This document shows positions 1 to 8,293 of a stretch of DNA of 11,571 nucleotides, piece by piece. The stretch covers positions 5,429 to 16,999 of the forward strand of contig LSSN01000641.1 in assembly GCA_001970855.1 (NCBI GenBank), written 5' to 3'. This DNA comes from Smittium culicis (Eukaryota; Kickxellomycota; Harpellomycetes; Harpellales; Legeriomycetaceae). Both the position numbers and the translations under genes were made by a program. The notes beneath the pieces are model-generated. The model did no database searches and had not been told where the DNA came from. It saw only the letters and a list, made by a program, of their open reading frames with translations. Numbering within the stretch: the first letter of the stretch is position 1; every line of letters starts with the position of its first letter.

Positions 1-752
1 CTAAATTGAGACTTTAAATGAGTCAGTACTCAGCAAAGATATGTATAACCCATTTTAAAAATAAACCAAATGGAACCAAGATATAACATGGTAAAAATCT
101 AAATATGGTTAAAATAAATAAATATTAGAACCTCAAATATGTATAAATACTATAGAATATCGAACTAAACAAGAAAAAACATAATTCTAACATATTATTT
201 TAAGAAAAATAAATTTCAAAAATAAATTATTTACATCTTGAAAATATTTAAAATTAGTTTTATCACATTAAACAATAAAATAAATTAAAATCTCAAAACG
301 AAAACCATTTACTATCCTAATAACTAGTCAAAAAATACTATAACTAACTTTATTTTATCAAAACAAAGCAAGCTTTTAATTAGAATAATGAAATGTACGC
401 CTAATTTCCAATTTATTCAATCCAAACCTAAAAATATCAGATATTTTGATATTATCTAAGTATTTCGAATTGTCAATAAAATAAAATTTTATAACTGATT
501 ATTGCGAAATAGCTGTATTTTATTAGTTTTTTTTCATAACAGAATATCTTAACTACATTCATATTATATTAGCTCTACTGTCTATTTTTAAATTATAAAT
601 AATTTACTTTAGCCCTATCTGTGGAATTCAGCTTTTTTTATAATGGAATTGTATTGGGATTATAACAAAAACAGAAACTATGTAGTAAAGTAAACTAAAA
701 AAAAAAAGTTAGTGCAAGGTTTAAAAAAGCTAATGTTATAGTACTAATAAAC

Positions 753-801
753 TCCGCTGATGTCTAGCGGCTGCGCATATTTATGGAGTGGATACTAGCC
801 T
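753..801. repeat. GC-rich dispersed motif, copy 1
   Basis: A GC-rich block begins TCCGCTGATGTCTAGCGG and continues CTGCG. It contains a perfect 5-bp stem, CCGCT (754-758) and AGCGG (766-770), with a 7-base loop. A closely similar block occurs in the same orientation at 10600-10620 (TCCGCTGG, then TCTACCGGCTGCG, two bases shorter in the middle). Weaker similarity continues for about 25-30 bases downstream. Such a match stands out in this AT-rich background and suggests two fragments of one dispersed repeat family; the family is not recognised. Confidence 0.45.
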
Positions 802-871
802 TAATATAACGAAATATAAAAAAAAATTAAAGAATAAAAATAAAGATATGGGTTGATACTATGCAAAGAGG

Positions 872-910
872 AGCTTTTAGTTAGAAAATAAGCTTTTTAA
901 TTAGAAAATA
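872..910. repeat. imperfect 20-bp tandem duplication
   Basis: Two adjacent units, AGCTTTTAGTTAGAAAATA (872-890) and AGCTTTTTAATTAGAAAATA (891-910), differ by one substitution and one inserted T. A related AGCTTTTAATTAGAA occurs near 371-385. It is a local tandem repeat without visible function. Confidence 0.5.
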
Positions 911-1035
911 AATATATTATTGGTTTAATAGGTAAACTATTAGATAAGATTTAATTATAGATTTTAAAAATAAAGGTATTGCTGATGAGCAGAAAAAGTT
1001 TAACCCTCCAAGTTCTGAAGTGGATATATGTATTT

Positions 1036-1278
1036 GGGAGATTCTAAGCGAAGGGACATATTTTTGCAGTTTATTTTTATTGGCTTGGATATTCATGTTT
1101 ATAAAAATTATTAGCGGAATTGAATAGGTATTTCAATTTTTATATTTATTCATCTAATTTTGAAATTTTTATTTGCTAAATAAAAGAACTAATCAACTCA
1201 TAGGCTATGATTTTTAAATTCAAATTTATACACTCAGCACTTATCACTATAAAATGACTCTTTCACAAAGAATCTCCC
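1036..1278. mobile_element. MITE family 1, intact copy (243 bp)
   Basis: The left end reads GGGAGATTCTAAGCGAAGGG. The right end, read on the minus strand, is GGGAGATTCTTTGTGAAAGA, giving terminal inverted repeats of about 25-28 bp with a perfect first 10 bp. There is no ORF inside. A second copy at 2233-2670 shares the ends and internal blocks such as CTTGGATATTCAT, ATTATT(A/G)GCGG and TATTTGCTAA. Short length, long TIRs and lack of coding capacity define a non-autonomous MITE. The superfamily is unclear because I could not identify a convincing target-site duplication: the flanks are AT-rich, ...ATGTATTT on the left and ATATATCG... on the right. Confidence 0.75.
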
Positions 1279-1559
1279 ATATATCGAAATTGGTAAAAAC
1301 TTTTCTTATTCCGGAGATTTAAAGAACAATGATCGTCCTGCTAATAAAAATATAGTGTATTTATAGGTTTTGACATTTTCACCAAGATTAGGCATAAATT
1401 ATCTTTGGTTATCTTATTTTTATTTAATATTATCGATTCTTAGACTTGTCATTTTTCTGAAATGTATGAACACAAGTTCTATTGTATAAGAAGTACATCA
1501 TCTAACTGTATTATCAATTTATAGAAAGCATAAATATATAATGGCGTTAATGCTTTTAA

Positions 1560-1745
1560 CCCTTTTCCGTTCAACGCTCTTTTAAAAAATTAATTTTATG
1601 GTTCGTCAGTGATTTAAAAGCAGTTTTATTATTCACTGCTGTTCTACAAGTGAATAATTATATGTGTCTCGGAATTATGTTATATTTATCGAATGCATAT
1701 GGCTATATTTGGTAGATCAAAAATAGTTCTCCACCCGTGAAAGGG
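1560..1745 (+). mobile_element. piggyBac-like MITE, copy A (186 bp)
   Basis: The element starts CCCTTTTCCGTTC and ends CACCCGTGAAAGGG, so its ends form inverted repeats beginning CCCTTT. It is flanked on both sides by TTAA (1556-1559 and 1746-1749). TTAA duplication together with CCCTTT-type ends is the hallmark of piggyBac-superfamily elements. No ORF is present, so it is non-autonomous. A diverged copy in opposite orientation lies at 2357-2544. Shared internal blocks include the left-end CAACRCTCTTT motif and the right-end TAGATYAAAAATRGTCT-like region. The family assignment rests on ends and TSD only. Confidence 0.8.
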
Positions 1746-1976
1746 TTAAATACACAATTTATTTTTTCGTTATATTATGAAATATTATAGAATATTTGGT
1801 AATAGAATAGGTAATTATAGGTGCTATGAAAAAAATTTCCTAAATAATAATTGTATGACAACATACTATATCCAAACAAAAATACCTTAACCAATCACTG
1901 ATTCAAATTAAACTGTCTTTGACGTGAGACAAGGAAAGTATACTGATTAAACGGGATATCAAAATTCTTCATACCA

Positions 1977-2020
1977 CGGCGCGAATGGGGATCGAACCAT
2001 GGCGAAAGCGATCCGTTGAT
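1977..2020 (-). pseudogene. degenerate tRNA 3' half (tRNA-derived fragment)
   Basis: Read on the minus strand this stretch resembles the 3' half of a tRNA. An anticodon-stem-like AACGGATC is followed by a variable-region-like CGCTTTCGCC, then ATGG-TTCGATC-CCCAT. The last part is a T arm with the TTCGA box B core, needing one more G for five perfect stem pairs. Then come seven acceptor-strand bases TCGCGCC and a discriminator G. No matching 5' half (acceptor GGCGCGA plus D arm) exists in the next 100 bases, so it cannot be a functional tRNA gene. The longish variable region and discriminator G would fit tRNA-Ser, a tentative guess. It could also be a decayed SINE fragment. Confidence 0.5.
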
Positions 2021-2232
2021 AAATGTACGCTTTTTTAATTGTAGTGACGACATAAAACAGTAATTTTAAAAAAATAATGCTGATTTAAAAACTACAAGAA
2101 AAACTATAGCTGATTGAAGGTATGAATTTAAATAAGGCAGGGCTAAACCTTATTCAAACCCGCTAACAATTCAAGCTTGAGGAGTTTCTTTTTATCCGAG
2201 ATTTATTTAGATAAACTAATTTCTGGAATAAT
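2021..2232. other. AT-rich interval between repeats
   Basis: This interval has no ORF, RNA gene or clear repeat between the tRNA-like remnant and the second copy of MITE family 1. A few GC-containing patches, such as GGCAGGGCTAAACC near 2137, have no recognised match. Confidence 0.4.
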
Positions 2233-2670
2233 TGGAGATTTTGAACGAAGAAATCACTTTGTGCCAGGCTAATGTTACTGACTTGGATATTCATTAATTG
2301 TAAACATTATTGGCGGGATGGATAAGTCCTTTCGATTTTTGTATTTTATTGTTTAACCCTTTCACGGGCAGTAGACCATTTTTGACTACAAAATCTATCG
2401 AATTAAATTCAATTAAAATACTTTAATTCCGAGTCTTTAAGAAATATTGGTATATTGTAAAATAACAACTAATAATAGATTGGCTTATAAATTATAAACG
2501 AATCATTAAATTTAATTATTTAAAGAGTGTTGGACGGGAAAGGGTTAAATTGATAATTATATTTGCTAATTAAAAGCAATAATTATATTCATTGGCAATT
2601 AAATTAATATGCGGTTTCGTTCTCTGCAACGATAAACAATATAAAATGACTCCTTCATAAAGAATCTCCC
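2233..2670. mobile_element. MITE family 1, second copy, interrupted by a nested element
   Basis: The left end (GGAGATTTTGAACGAAG, one base short of the family start) and right end (minus strand GGGAGATTCTTTATGAAGGA) match copy 1 at 1036-1278. The internal blocks CTTGGATATTCAT, ATTATTGGCGG and TATTTGCTAATTAAAAG appear in the same order. The 438-bp span contains the piggyBac-like element at 2357-2544. Removing that insert and one TTAA leaves 246 bp against 243 bp for copy 1. The left end is more diverged than the right end. This copy is therefore older than the nested insertion. Confidence 0.75.
2357..2544 (-). mobile_element. piggyBac-like MITE, copy B (188 bp), nested
   Basis: Bounded by CCCTTTCACGGGC on the left and GGACGGGAAAGGG on the right, with TTAA at 2353-2356 and 2545-2548. 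On the minus strand it aligns end-to-end with the element at 1560-1745: left-end CCCTTTCCCGTCCAACACTC against CCCTTTTCCGTTCAACGCTC, and right-end CACGGG or CCCGTG blocks. It lies inside the second MITE family 1 copy. It has no ORF and must have been mobilised in trans by a piggyBac-type transposase not present in this window. Confidence 0.8.
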
Positions 2671-2880
2671 ATATGCCTATCTAAAATACGAATCATTAGC
2701 TTTTAAAATAAGAGTTCATTTCATAGAATGCTGGGATAAAGGTGGTAATTAAACTGGTAAGTATTCTAGAGACGTTTTTAAATTTCAGATTTTCATTTCG
2801 AATATGTGTTTACTGAGCTATGGAAATTATAGGAGTAACCTATTCATTCACTAATATGTAGACATGTGCAGAAAAATAAG
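2671..2880. other. AT-rich spacer upstream of the promoter island
   Basis: No ORF, RNA gene or recognised repeat is seen here. It separates the right end of the second MITE from the CCAAT-containing region upstream of the deubiquitinase gene. Confidence 0.4.
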
Positions 2881-3003
2881 CCAATAGGTGATTCCACAGT
2901 ACTTCAAATATCAGGCGGCGTTACAGATGTTTCAGCCAATGAGCGTCTGCGCCACAGCTTCAATTGTAAATTTAAAATAGCTAATGGCTTGGCTTTATAA
3001 AAA
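2881..3003 (+). promoter_or_regulatory. putative promoter of the deubiquitinase gene (two CCAAT boxes, TATA)
   Basis: Two copies of AGCCAAT occur, with CCAAT cores at 2881-2885 and 2936-2940, the consensus bound by the HAP/NF-Y complex. A TATAAAAA lies at 2996-3003. Between the boxes is an unusually GC-rich patch (GGCGGCG near 2914; GAGCGTCTGCGCC near 2940) for this AT-rich DNA. From the TATA element to the start codon at 3151 there is no ATG, so a transcript starting about 30 bases after it would translate from 3151. A second TATATAAT at 3115-3122 is probably too close to the ATG. Position and motifs are seen; function is inferred. Confidence 0.5.
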
Positions 3004-3150
3004 TTGCGAGTTTGCTTAGTAATTTCCCATTTTATTGAAACCAAGAAGAATTTACACCATAAACCATCTTAAATATCTCCTCTTCTCGCCTGTATTCTTA
3101 TTGTTGTTTATTTGTATATAATTTAAGCTTTCTTACTACTAGCTATTTAA

Positions 3151-6100
3151 ATGAACAACAGAACTGACAGTATTGGAAGTGCCTCAGATTTAATTAAAAG
3201 ATTTGAGGCTCTTAATTCATTTAATAAAAACAACGAAAAAACCCCCGATTATCAAGGTAACACCGCCATGAACTTTAATAAGTCATATAATCCAGCTCGA
3301 ATTACTTCAAAAGATTACCGTAATCCTACATCATCTACTTTAACTCACACTGGATTCTCGACTGATACCTTAAAACGTCTCAACATTAACTCTGATTCGA
3401 GTTTTGAATCGCTTGATTCTGGAAGGTCTTCCAACTTTAACAACTATTCAAAACCCTTTGTTGATCTTATGGGTTTGAACTTTAATGAAAATAATAAATT
3501 TACCTACTCCAAAGATTCCGTTTCTACTAAAGTTGAGAATTCTAATTCGGGAAAGAAGGATTTAACTCTTGGTGCTTTGCATTCTGAATTATCTTTAATC
3601 TCTACAGAAAAGCTAGTTCCTACAAACACTACTGATATTATTTCAATCTTAGCTTTAGAAGCTAGGATAGACCCAAACATTTCCGCATCTACAAAATCAT
3701 GGACATTCTCCGCCAAAAGTTTATATGAATCAGTAATTAATTTTTATTATTCTTAATTTATCCCTTTTTAAATTATCCTTTATATTTTATACATAAAGCC
3801 TTTATAATGTTTTATTTTTACAGGGGCGATTAAAGGAGTTAAATGGCGAATACAAATCTGCATACATATCATATCTTAGATTTTGCGAGTAATTTTTTTT
3901 TTCACTATAAACTTCACTTAATCTATCCTATTCATTAATAACTAATTTTATCACACATATTGTAGGATAATTATCAATATTATTCCAAAGCAAATCGATT
4001 TTAAAGATTCTAAATCTTCGCAAAAGTATATTGAACTAAAAAAGGTTTGGTTTTTTTACAATTTTTGCTCTTTTCATTTTTTTATACTCTAAATTATTTA
4101 AAAAATCATAAATTTCTAATCGTCTCTTAAATCTAATAGAATGTTAATACCGTAATGAGTACTATGGACAAACTAAAGAAAAAAATAATAGATAACGAAT
4201 TAAACTCTCAAAAATCTAAATCTTCTATGCTCACCGAAAGTGCACAAAATTTACACGATGAGTTTATCAAAAAATACCCCGAAATAAACCCTGACTCCTT
4301 ATACCACCGACCTACTTTTAACTATTCTCGTAAATCCAGCTTAAAAACTAGTGATTCAGAGTATTTAGCTGCTAAAATTAAAAAATTCAATGAAATTGAA
4401 GACGAATTTATTAAATCTGACTCTCTAATACCAAACTCCTTAAAAAATTCTTTTATGCCTAAGCCAAACGATATCATTCTATCTTTCTTTCCATTAGAAT
4501 TATCTGACTTGCTTTATAGCCCTGGGTATATAAAGAAAAATAGTATTATGATAATTGATGTTAGGCCCCAAAATGAATTTACTGAATGCCACATCAAGTA
4601 CGATTTCGTCGTAAACATTGACCCTACATGGCTTTCACCCGGGTAATTGTTTATTTTTATTTTTTTTAATTTATTCCAACTTTTGTGCATTTATATTTAA
4701 ATGATTAGCTAATTTTTTAACTTTATATTTTCAATTACAGGTCTTGCTCAGTCTATAGTATCTCCCAAAAATTAGAACCAATATCAAAATTTATGTATGA
4801 TACCTTTTGTAACTTTATTAATTTCTCGAAAATTATTTATATGGATGAATCTTCTACCTCTTTGTCTGACTCACCTCACGACCCGATTGTTAAAAAATCA
4901 AAAACTCTGCTTCTTCAAACTTTGCTTTCTATGTTACAGGCAGAAAACAGCTCCATAGCCCAAAATACTTACCTGTTATCAGGCGGTATTAAAGCCTGGA
5001 TAAATGAATTGGGCCCTTCATGTTGCTCTGGAAAAAATATTATTGAAGGGCATAATAATCACACTAGGTCCCAAGTCTCTTTTTCTAGCAATCCCAGTCA
5101 GCTATCCTCAAATTTATCGTCCGAGTCTATTAAACCACTGCAGTCTTCCAGAAATAAAAGGCAGGGAACTATTCTATCTGAAAACGATGCTGCTGTTATT
5201 GCTAAAACTGTGAAGTCTAATAATCTCCGCCTTCCTGAGCATTCACGGTCATTGTATGATTTTTTTAAAAGAAAGGACGGGAAGTCAGACTCTGTTAGCT
5301 CAAAGACTTACAAAAATATTCATACAAACTCTGGCACTGCTTATCAAAGTACACATGAAAATAGTGAAAACTATCCTTCTAATGGTATTACTTCGCCATT
5401 TAGTGAATCTAAAAATCATGAGCTTTACTATGTAATTGGTAGACAGTCTGACTCGATTAAAAATGGCCTCAATAACGGATACCTTCCAGAATCTGGCTGG
5501 AATGAATCTAAAGCTTTAAAAAGAAAGTCGATTTTTGATAATCCACTAAATGGATTTACAAGCAGCGATAATAGAAAATTATTCGACTCAAAACCAGTGT
5601 ACAATGAAAATACATTTGAGCCTACCAATACCAGTAACCATGCCAATTCAGCACTTGAAAGTACTGATGCTCATCAAAATATTTTAAGCGAGTATCAAAT
5701 TAGCAACAATGAAAGTCCAATTTCCGTCCAAGAACCTATTATAGAGCATCCAAAGATTCTTTCTAAACCAACCGATTTGACTTCAGACATATCAATTACC
5801 ACCACAAACAATAATGACTACCTTAACTCGAATAATTCCAACACTACAAATGGCTATTTACATATTAAAGATCAACTTGGCATAAATAGCAAATTTAACT
5901 CAGGTACTATTCAAATTCAAAGAGCAACTAGTTCAGGTCCACATTCTAACTATCTTGGATCAAGCGCTATTGGTCCACCTATACCTCCAAAAAACATGGA
6001 TTCTATTAATTCGCCAATTTCTCATGGAAACTATGGGTTAGAAACTAAATCATCTACGTTGCAAAGTAATAACTTGCAGGTTTCAGATGCTTTATCATCA

Positions 6101-7447
6101 ACAAATAATCAACTACTTAGACGATCATCTCCTATTTATTCTCGGCCAACTGATAAAATTGGGCTTACTGGTCTTAAAAACTTTGGAAACACTTGTTATA
6201 TCAACTCTGTAATACAGTGTCTATCAAGCACCCTTCCGTTTGCTAGATTCTTCTTAACTGGCCTTTGGCGTCGTGACTGCTCAATTAGTAGATCTGAATG
6301 TGGATTTGCTATCGAAGCAGCAAAAGACAGTAAGAGTCTACCAAAAATAGTAGCAAACTCAAACGAATCTAGGCCTCTTTTAAAGCAGCGACAGTATTCA
6401 GAAGCTTTAATATCGGAATTTTCATCAGTCATAGACCAACTGTGGAACTCGCAATCTAGCAGCCTAAGCCCTATTTCTCTAGTCAACTTTATTAAAAAGG
6501 CTATACCAGTTTTTAAAGGAAACGATCAACAAGATTCTCAAGAATTCACTTCGTATTTTCTTGATATCATTCATAATACTTTGAACACCGCTAAAAAAAG
6601 ATATTCACATAGCCGAAAAGATTCTATAGTTTCTGATGAAACCAAACGATTTAAGAAAATTGTAGAGAAAAAGAGAGAGTTTCAATTTGAGCTTTTACCT
6701 GATCTAATACAATCTGAAAAAAAGTGGAAAGAGTACACAGATTCGCATTGGTCAATAGTAACATCAATCTTCCAAGGTCAGTTGCAGTCTCGAGTTACCT
6801 GTGCTAACTGCGGACACAAATCTTCATCATACTCGCCATTCACAGAGTTATCAATCCCTATACCACTTCCAAAAAACCCCCAAGTAGCTACTAAGTCAGG
6901 CGATAAAGTAGACTCATCAAAACAAGTGCCACATCAAAAAAGTTACAATAAAAACTATTCAAACTTGACTGTCGATATTTCTGACTGTTTATCTAAATTT
7001 GTTGAGCCAGAGTACTTGGACGTTGATAATGAGTGGCTATGTTCAAGCTGTAACACTAAAAGTGCAGCAAAAAAAACAATCACGGTATCTAAGCTTCCTC
7101 TCGTACTTATACTGCATATCAAGCGATTTAGTTTTGATGGTCCATTCAGGGATAAGCTTGAAACAATGGTAAATTATCCTCTTAGGGGACTGGACCTATC
7201 ACCATACTGTATTCCAGAAATATCAGGCGGTCAGTCTCCTCAAGTGGATTCTAAAAACCTTTATCATTTGTACGGGGTGGTCAATCACATGGGAAGTCTA
7301 AGTGGCGGGCATTATACATCGAGTGTATTTAATGGACTAAGAAATGAGTGGAATTATTTTAATGATACTCGCGTGTCACAAATATCAGAATCCAAAGTAG
7401 TATCACCTGCTGCGTATTTATTATTTTTTGTTCGTGATCAAGCATAA
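3151..7447 (+). CDS. Doa4/USP8-type ubiquitin carboxyl-terminal hydrolase with rhodanese domain (5 exons, 1311 aa)
   Basis: A cysteine protease that by family removes ubiquitin from endosomal cargo before ESCRT-mediated sorting into multivesicular bodies. Exons are 3151-3732, 3824-3888, 3966-4044, 4140-4642 and 4741-7447; phases join without a stop. TAA directly precedes the ATG in frame, fixing the start. Residues ~180-275 form the helical USP8/Doa4 N-terminal (MIT-like) region, e.g. SAKSLYES, GEYKSAYISYLRF. Residues ~355-501 are a rhodanese fold (IDVRPQNEF at 381-389, LSGGIKAW near 489-496) with MDESS where the catalytic Cys loop should be, so it is inactive, as in USP8. Residues ~502-880 are a Ser/Asn-rich linker with GPPIPPK (821-827). 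The UCH domain (~885-1308) has NFGNTCY with oxyanion Asn890 and Cys895, QQDSQEF from 1006, CxxC pairs 1097/1100 and 1177/1180, GHY His1267 and Asp1285. It is longer than yeast Doa4 or human USP8 because of the linker. The exact orthologue within the Doa4/Ubp5/Ubp7 group is unresolved, so no symbol is given. Confidence 0.9.
3733..3823 (+). other. intron 1 (91 bp)
   Basis: Donor GTAATT and acceptor TTTTTACAG; phase 0. Splicing joins SAKSLYES to GRLKELNGEYKSAY, restoring the conserved helical N-terminal region, whereas read-through hits a stop within eight codons. No strong CTAAC-type branch site is visible. Confidence 0.85.
3889..3965 (+). other. intron 2 (77 bp)
   Basis: Donor GTAATT and acceptor ATTGTAG; it splits a Glu codon (GA|G). 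A branch-like AACTAATTT lies about 25 bases before the acceptor. Splicing gives YLRFCEIIINIIP, matching the family helix pattern. Confidence 0.85.
4045..4139 (+). other. intron 3 (95 bp), unusual donor
   Basis: Donor GTTTGG rather than the GTAATT of the other three introns; acceptor ATCTAATAG; phase 0. The nearest alternative donor, GTATAT at 4026, would bring a stop five codons into the next exon. Retention also leads to an early stop. The chosen junction reads ELKK-NVNTVMSTMDKLKKK and keeps frame. A branch-like TCTAATC is near 4116. Confidence 0.75.
4643..4740 (+). other. intron 4 (98 bp)
   Basis: Donor GTAATT and acceptor CAATTACAG; it splits a Gly codon (GG|G). A branch-like GCTAATT lies near 4708-4714. 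It interrupts the rhodanese domain after VNIDPTWLSP; the next exon resumes with SCSVYSISQKLEP. Confidence 0.85.
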
Positions 7448-7463
7448 ATCTTTTTTTATATCA

Positions 7464-7474
7464 AATAAAATAAA
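7464..7474 (+). terminator. overlapping AATAAA poly(A) signals of the deubiquitinase gene
   Basis: Two overlapping AATAAA hexamers (7464-7469 and 7469-7474) occur 17 bases after the stop codon, followed by T-rich sequence near 7494-7510. This is the expected arrangement for 3' end formation of the upstream gene. Cleavage position cannot be read from sequence. Confidence 0.5.
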
Positions 7475-8293
7475 GAGTAAATTGAAGCTTATTGTTTTAA
7501 TTCTTTTTAATATAAAACAGTGTATTATATGATTTTTCCTTGATTTATCTAATCTGGTAAAGTTAAAAATATTATGAATATTGAGTAGCTTTGAATTATT
7601 TTAGTAATTTTTTTTAAAATAAATTGCGAGTTAAATATGCGATGAAATTTATATGTACTTTTTTCATCGCAATCATATACCAACTGATGTAAATTAAATT
7701 CTAAAATTGTAAGATATTGAAATCTTTATAATTATATTTTTTATAAAAATAGCATTTTTGCAATGAAAAAAAGTTGATATACATTCAAAATTCTATAAAT
7801 ATAAAGTTCACTGGTTTAATTAAATAACGTTTTAAATTGTAATTTATGTATTTAATTATACTTATTTTATATTTTACAAAAAGTATAGTTAAAAGTTAAA
7901 ATTTAGGTAAAGTAAGCCATCAAGATGAAATAATTATTTTAGTAATTGTTTTTCTTTTTTTTGTGGGCGAATTGATTATAACATATTTGATGAGGGGGTA
8001 GGGAGGAAGTGGAGAGGTCAAACAGTCTGCATATTCATGCCTGCGATCACAGCAAAGGTGTTAAAATGATTGATGTAGAAGCGATTAATTAAAGACAAAA
8101 CATTTAGTTAGAATATTTTTAAAGGTAGATGGTTTTAGTTATCTATACATTAGGAAAGGAAATGAGGTGTTGAAGTATACAGAGGGGACAATAGTTAATT
8201 GGTTGCGAGAGAGTTGGGGGTATCTATTATTTTTCAGCTATTTCAAACCGAAATTAATTTATGGTAGAAAGAATGTAAAAAGAGCAAATCGGG
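7475..8293. other. intergenic region between convergent genes
   Basis: No gene is seen. The left two-thirds is very AT-rich and contains a perfect inverted repeat at 7638-7671 and a 16-bp direct repeat (7594-7609 and 7932-7947). From about 7965 composition shifts: the plus strand becomes purine-rich (GATGAGGGGGTAGGGAGGAAG at 7989-8009 in part) through about 8215. That purine-rich part lies downstream of the transporter stop and may be its 3' untranslated region. No clear AATAAA is seen on the minus strand near the transporter stop; ATAAAT near 8260 is a weak candidate. Confidence 0.5.
7638..7671. repeat. perfect 10-bp inverted repeat with 14-base loop
   Basis: TGCGATGAAA (7638-7647) and TTTCATCGCA (7662-7671) are exact reverse complements separated by 14 AT-rich bases, so either strand can form a hairpin. 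It lies about 190 bases beyond the deubiquitinase stop in the convergent spacer. It could mark a 3' processing or pause site or the remains of a small inverted-repeat element. Function is unknown. Confidence 0.6.

Larger units (their letters stand above)
1..1035. other. gene-free AT-rich region
   Basis: No credible coding region or RNA gene is visible on either strand. The DNA is very AT-rich with many short A and T runs. The only notable local features are a short hairpin-forming GC-rich motif near 753-775 and a 20-bp imperfect tandem duplication near 872-910, both listed separately. It is probably intergenic DNA made of decayed repeats. Confidence 0.6.

Noticed and set aside
1971..2000. tRNA-like fragment as a retrotransposon primer-binding site
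   Set aside because: A primer-binding site would normally start with TGG next to an LTR end; here the bases before CGGCGCGAA are CCA and no flanking LTR pair was found.
4490..5015. Active rhodanese sulfurtransferase
   Set aside because: The fold motifs are present but the loop that should hold the catalytic Cys reads MDESS, so enzymatic activity is not supported.
3504..6486. Antisense and out-of-frame open frames inside the deubiquitinase gene (3504-3716, 5004-5213, 5428-5646, 6196-6486)
   Set aside because: All lie over coding sequence supported by splicing and conserved domains and show no recognisable protein features.
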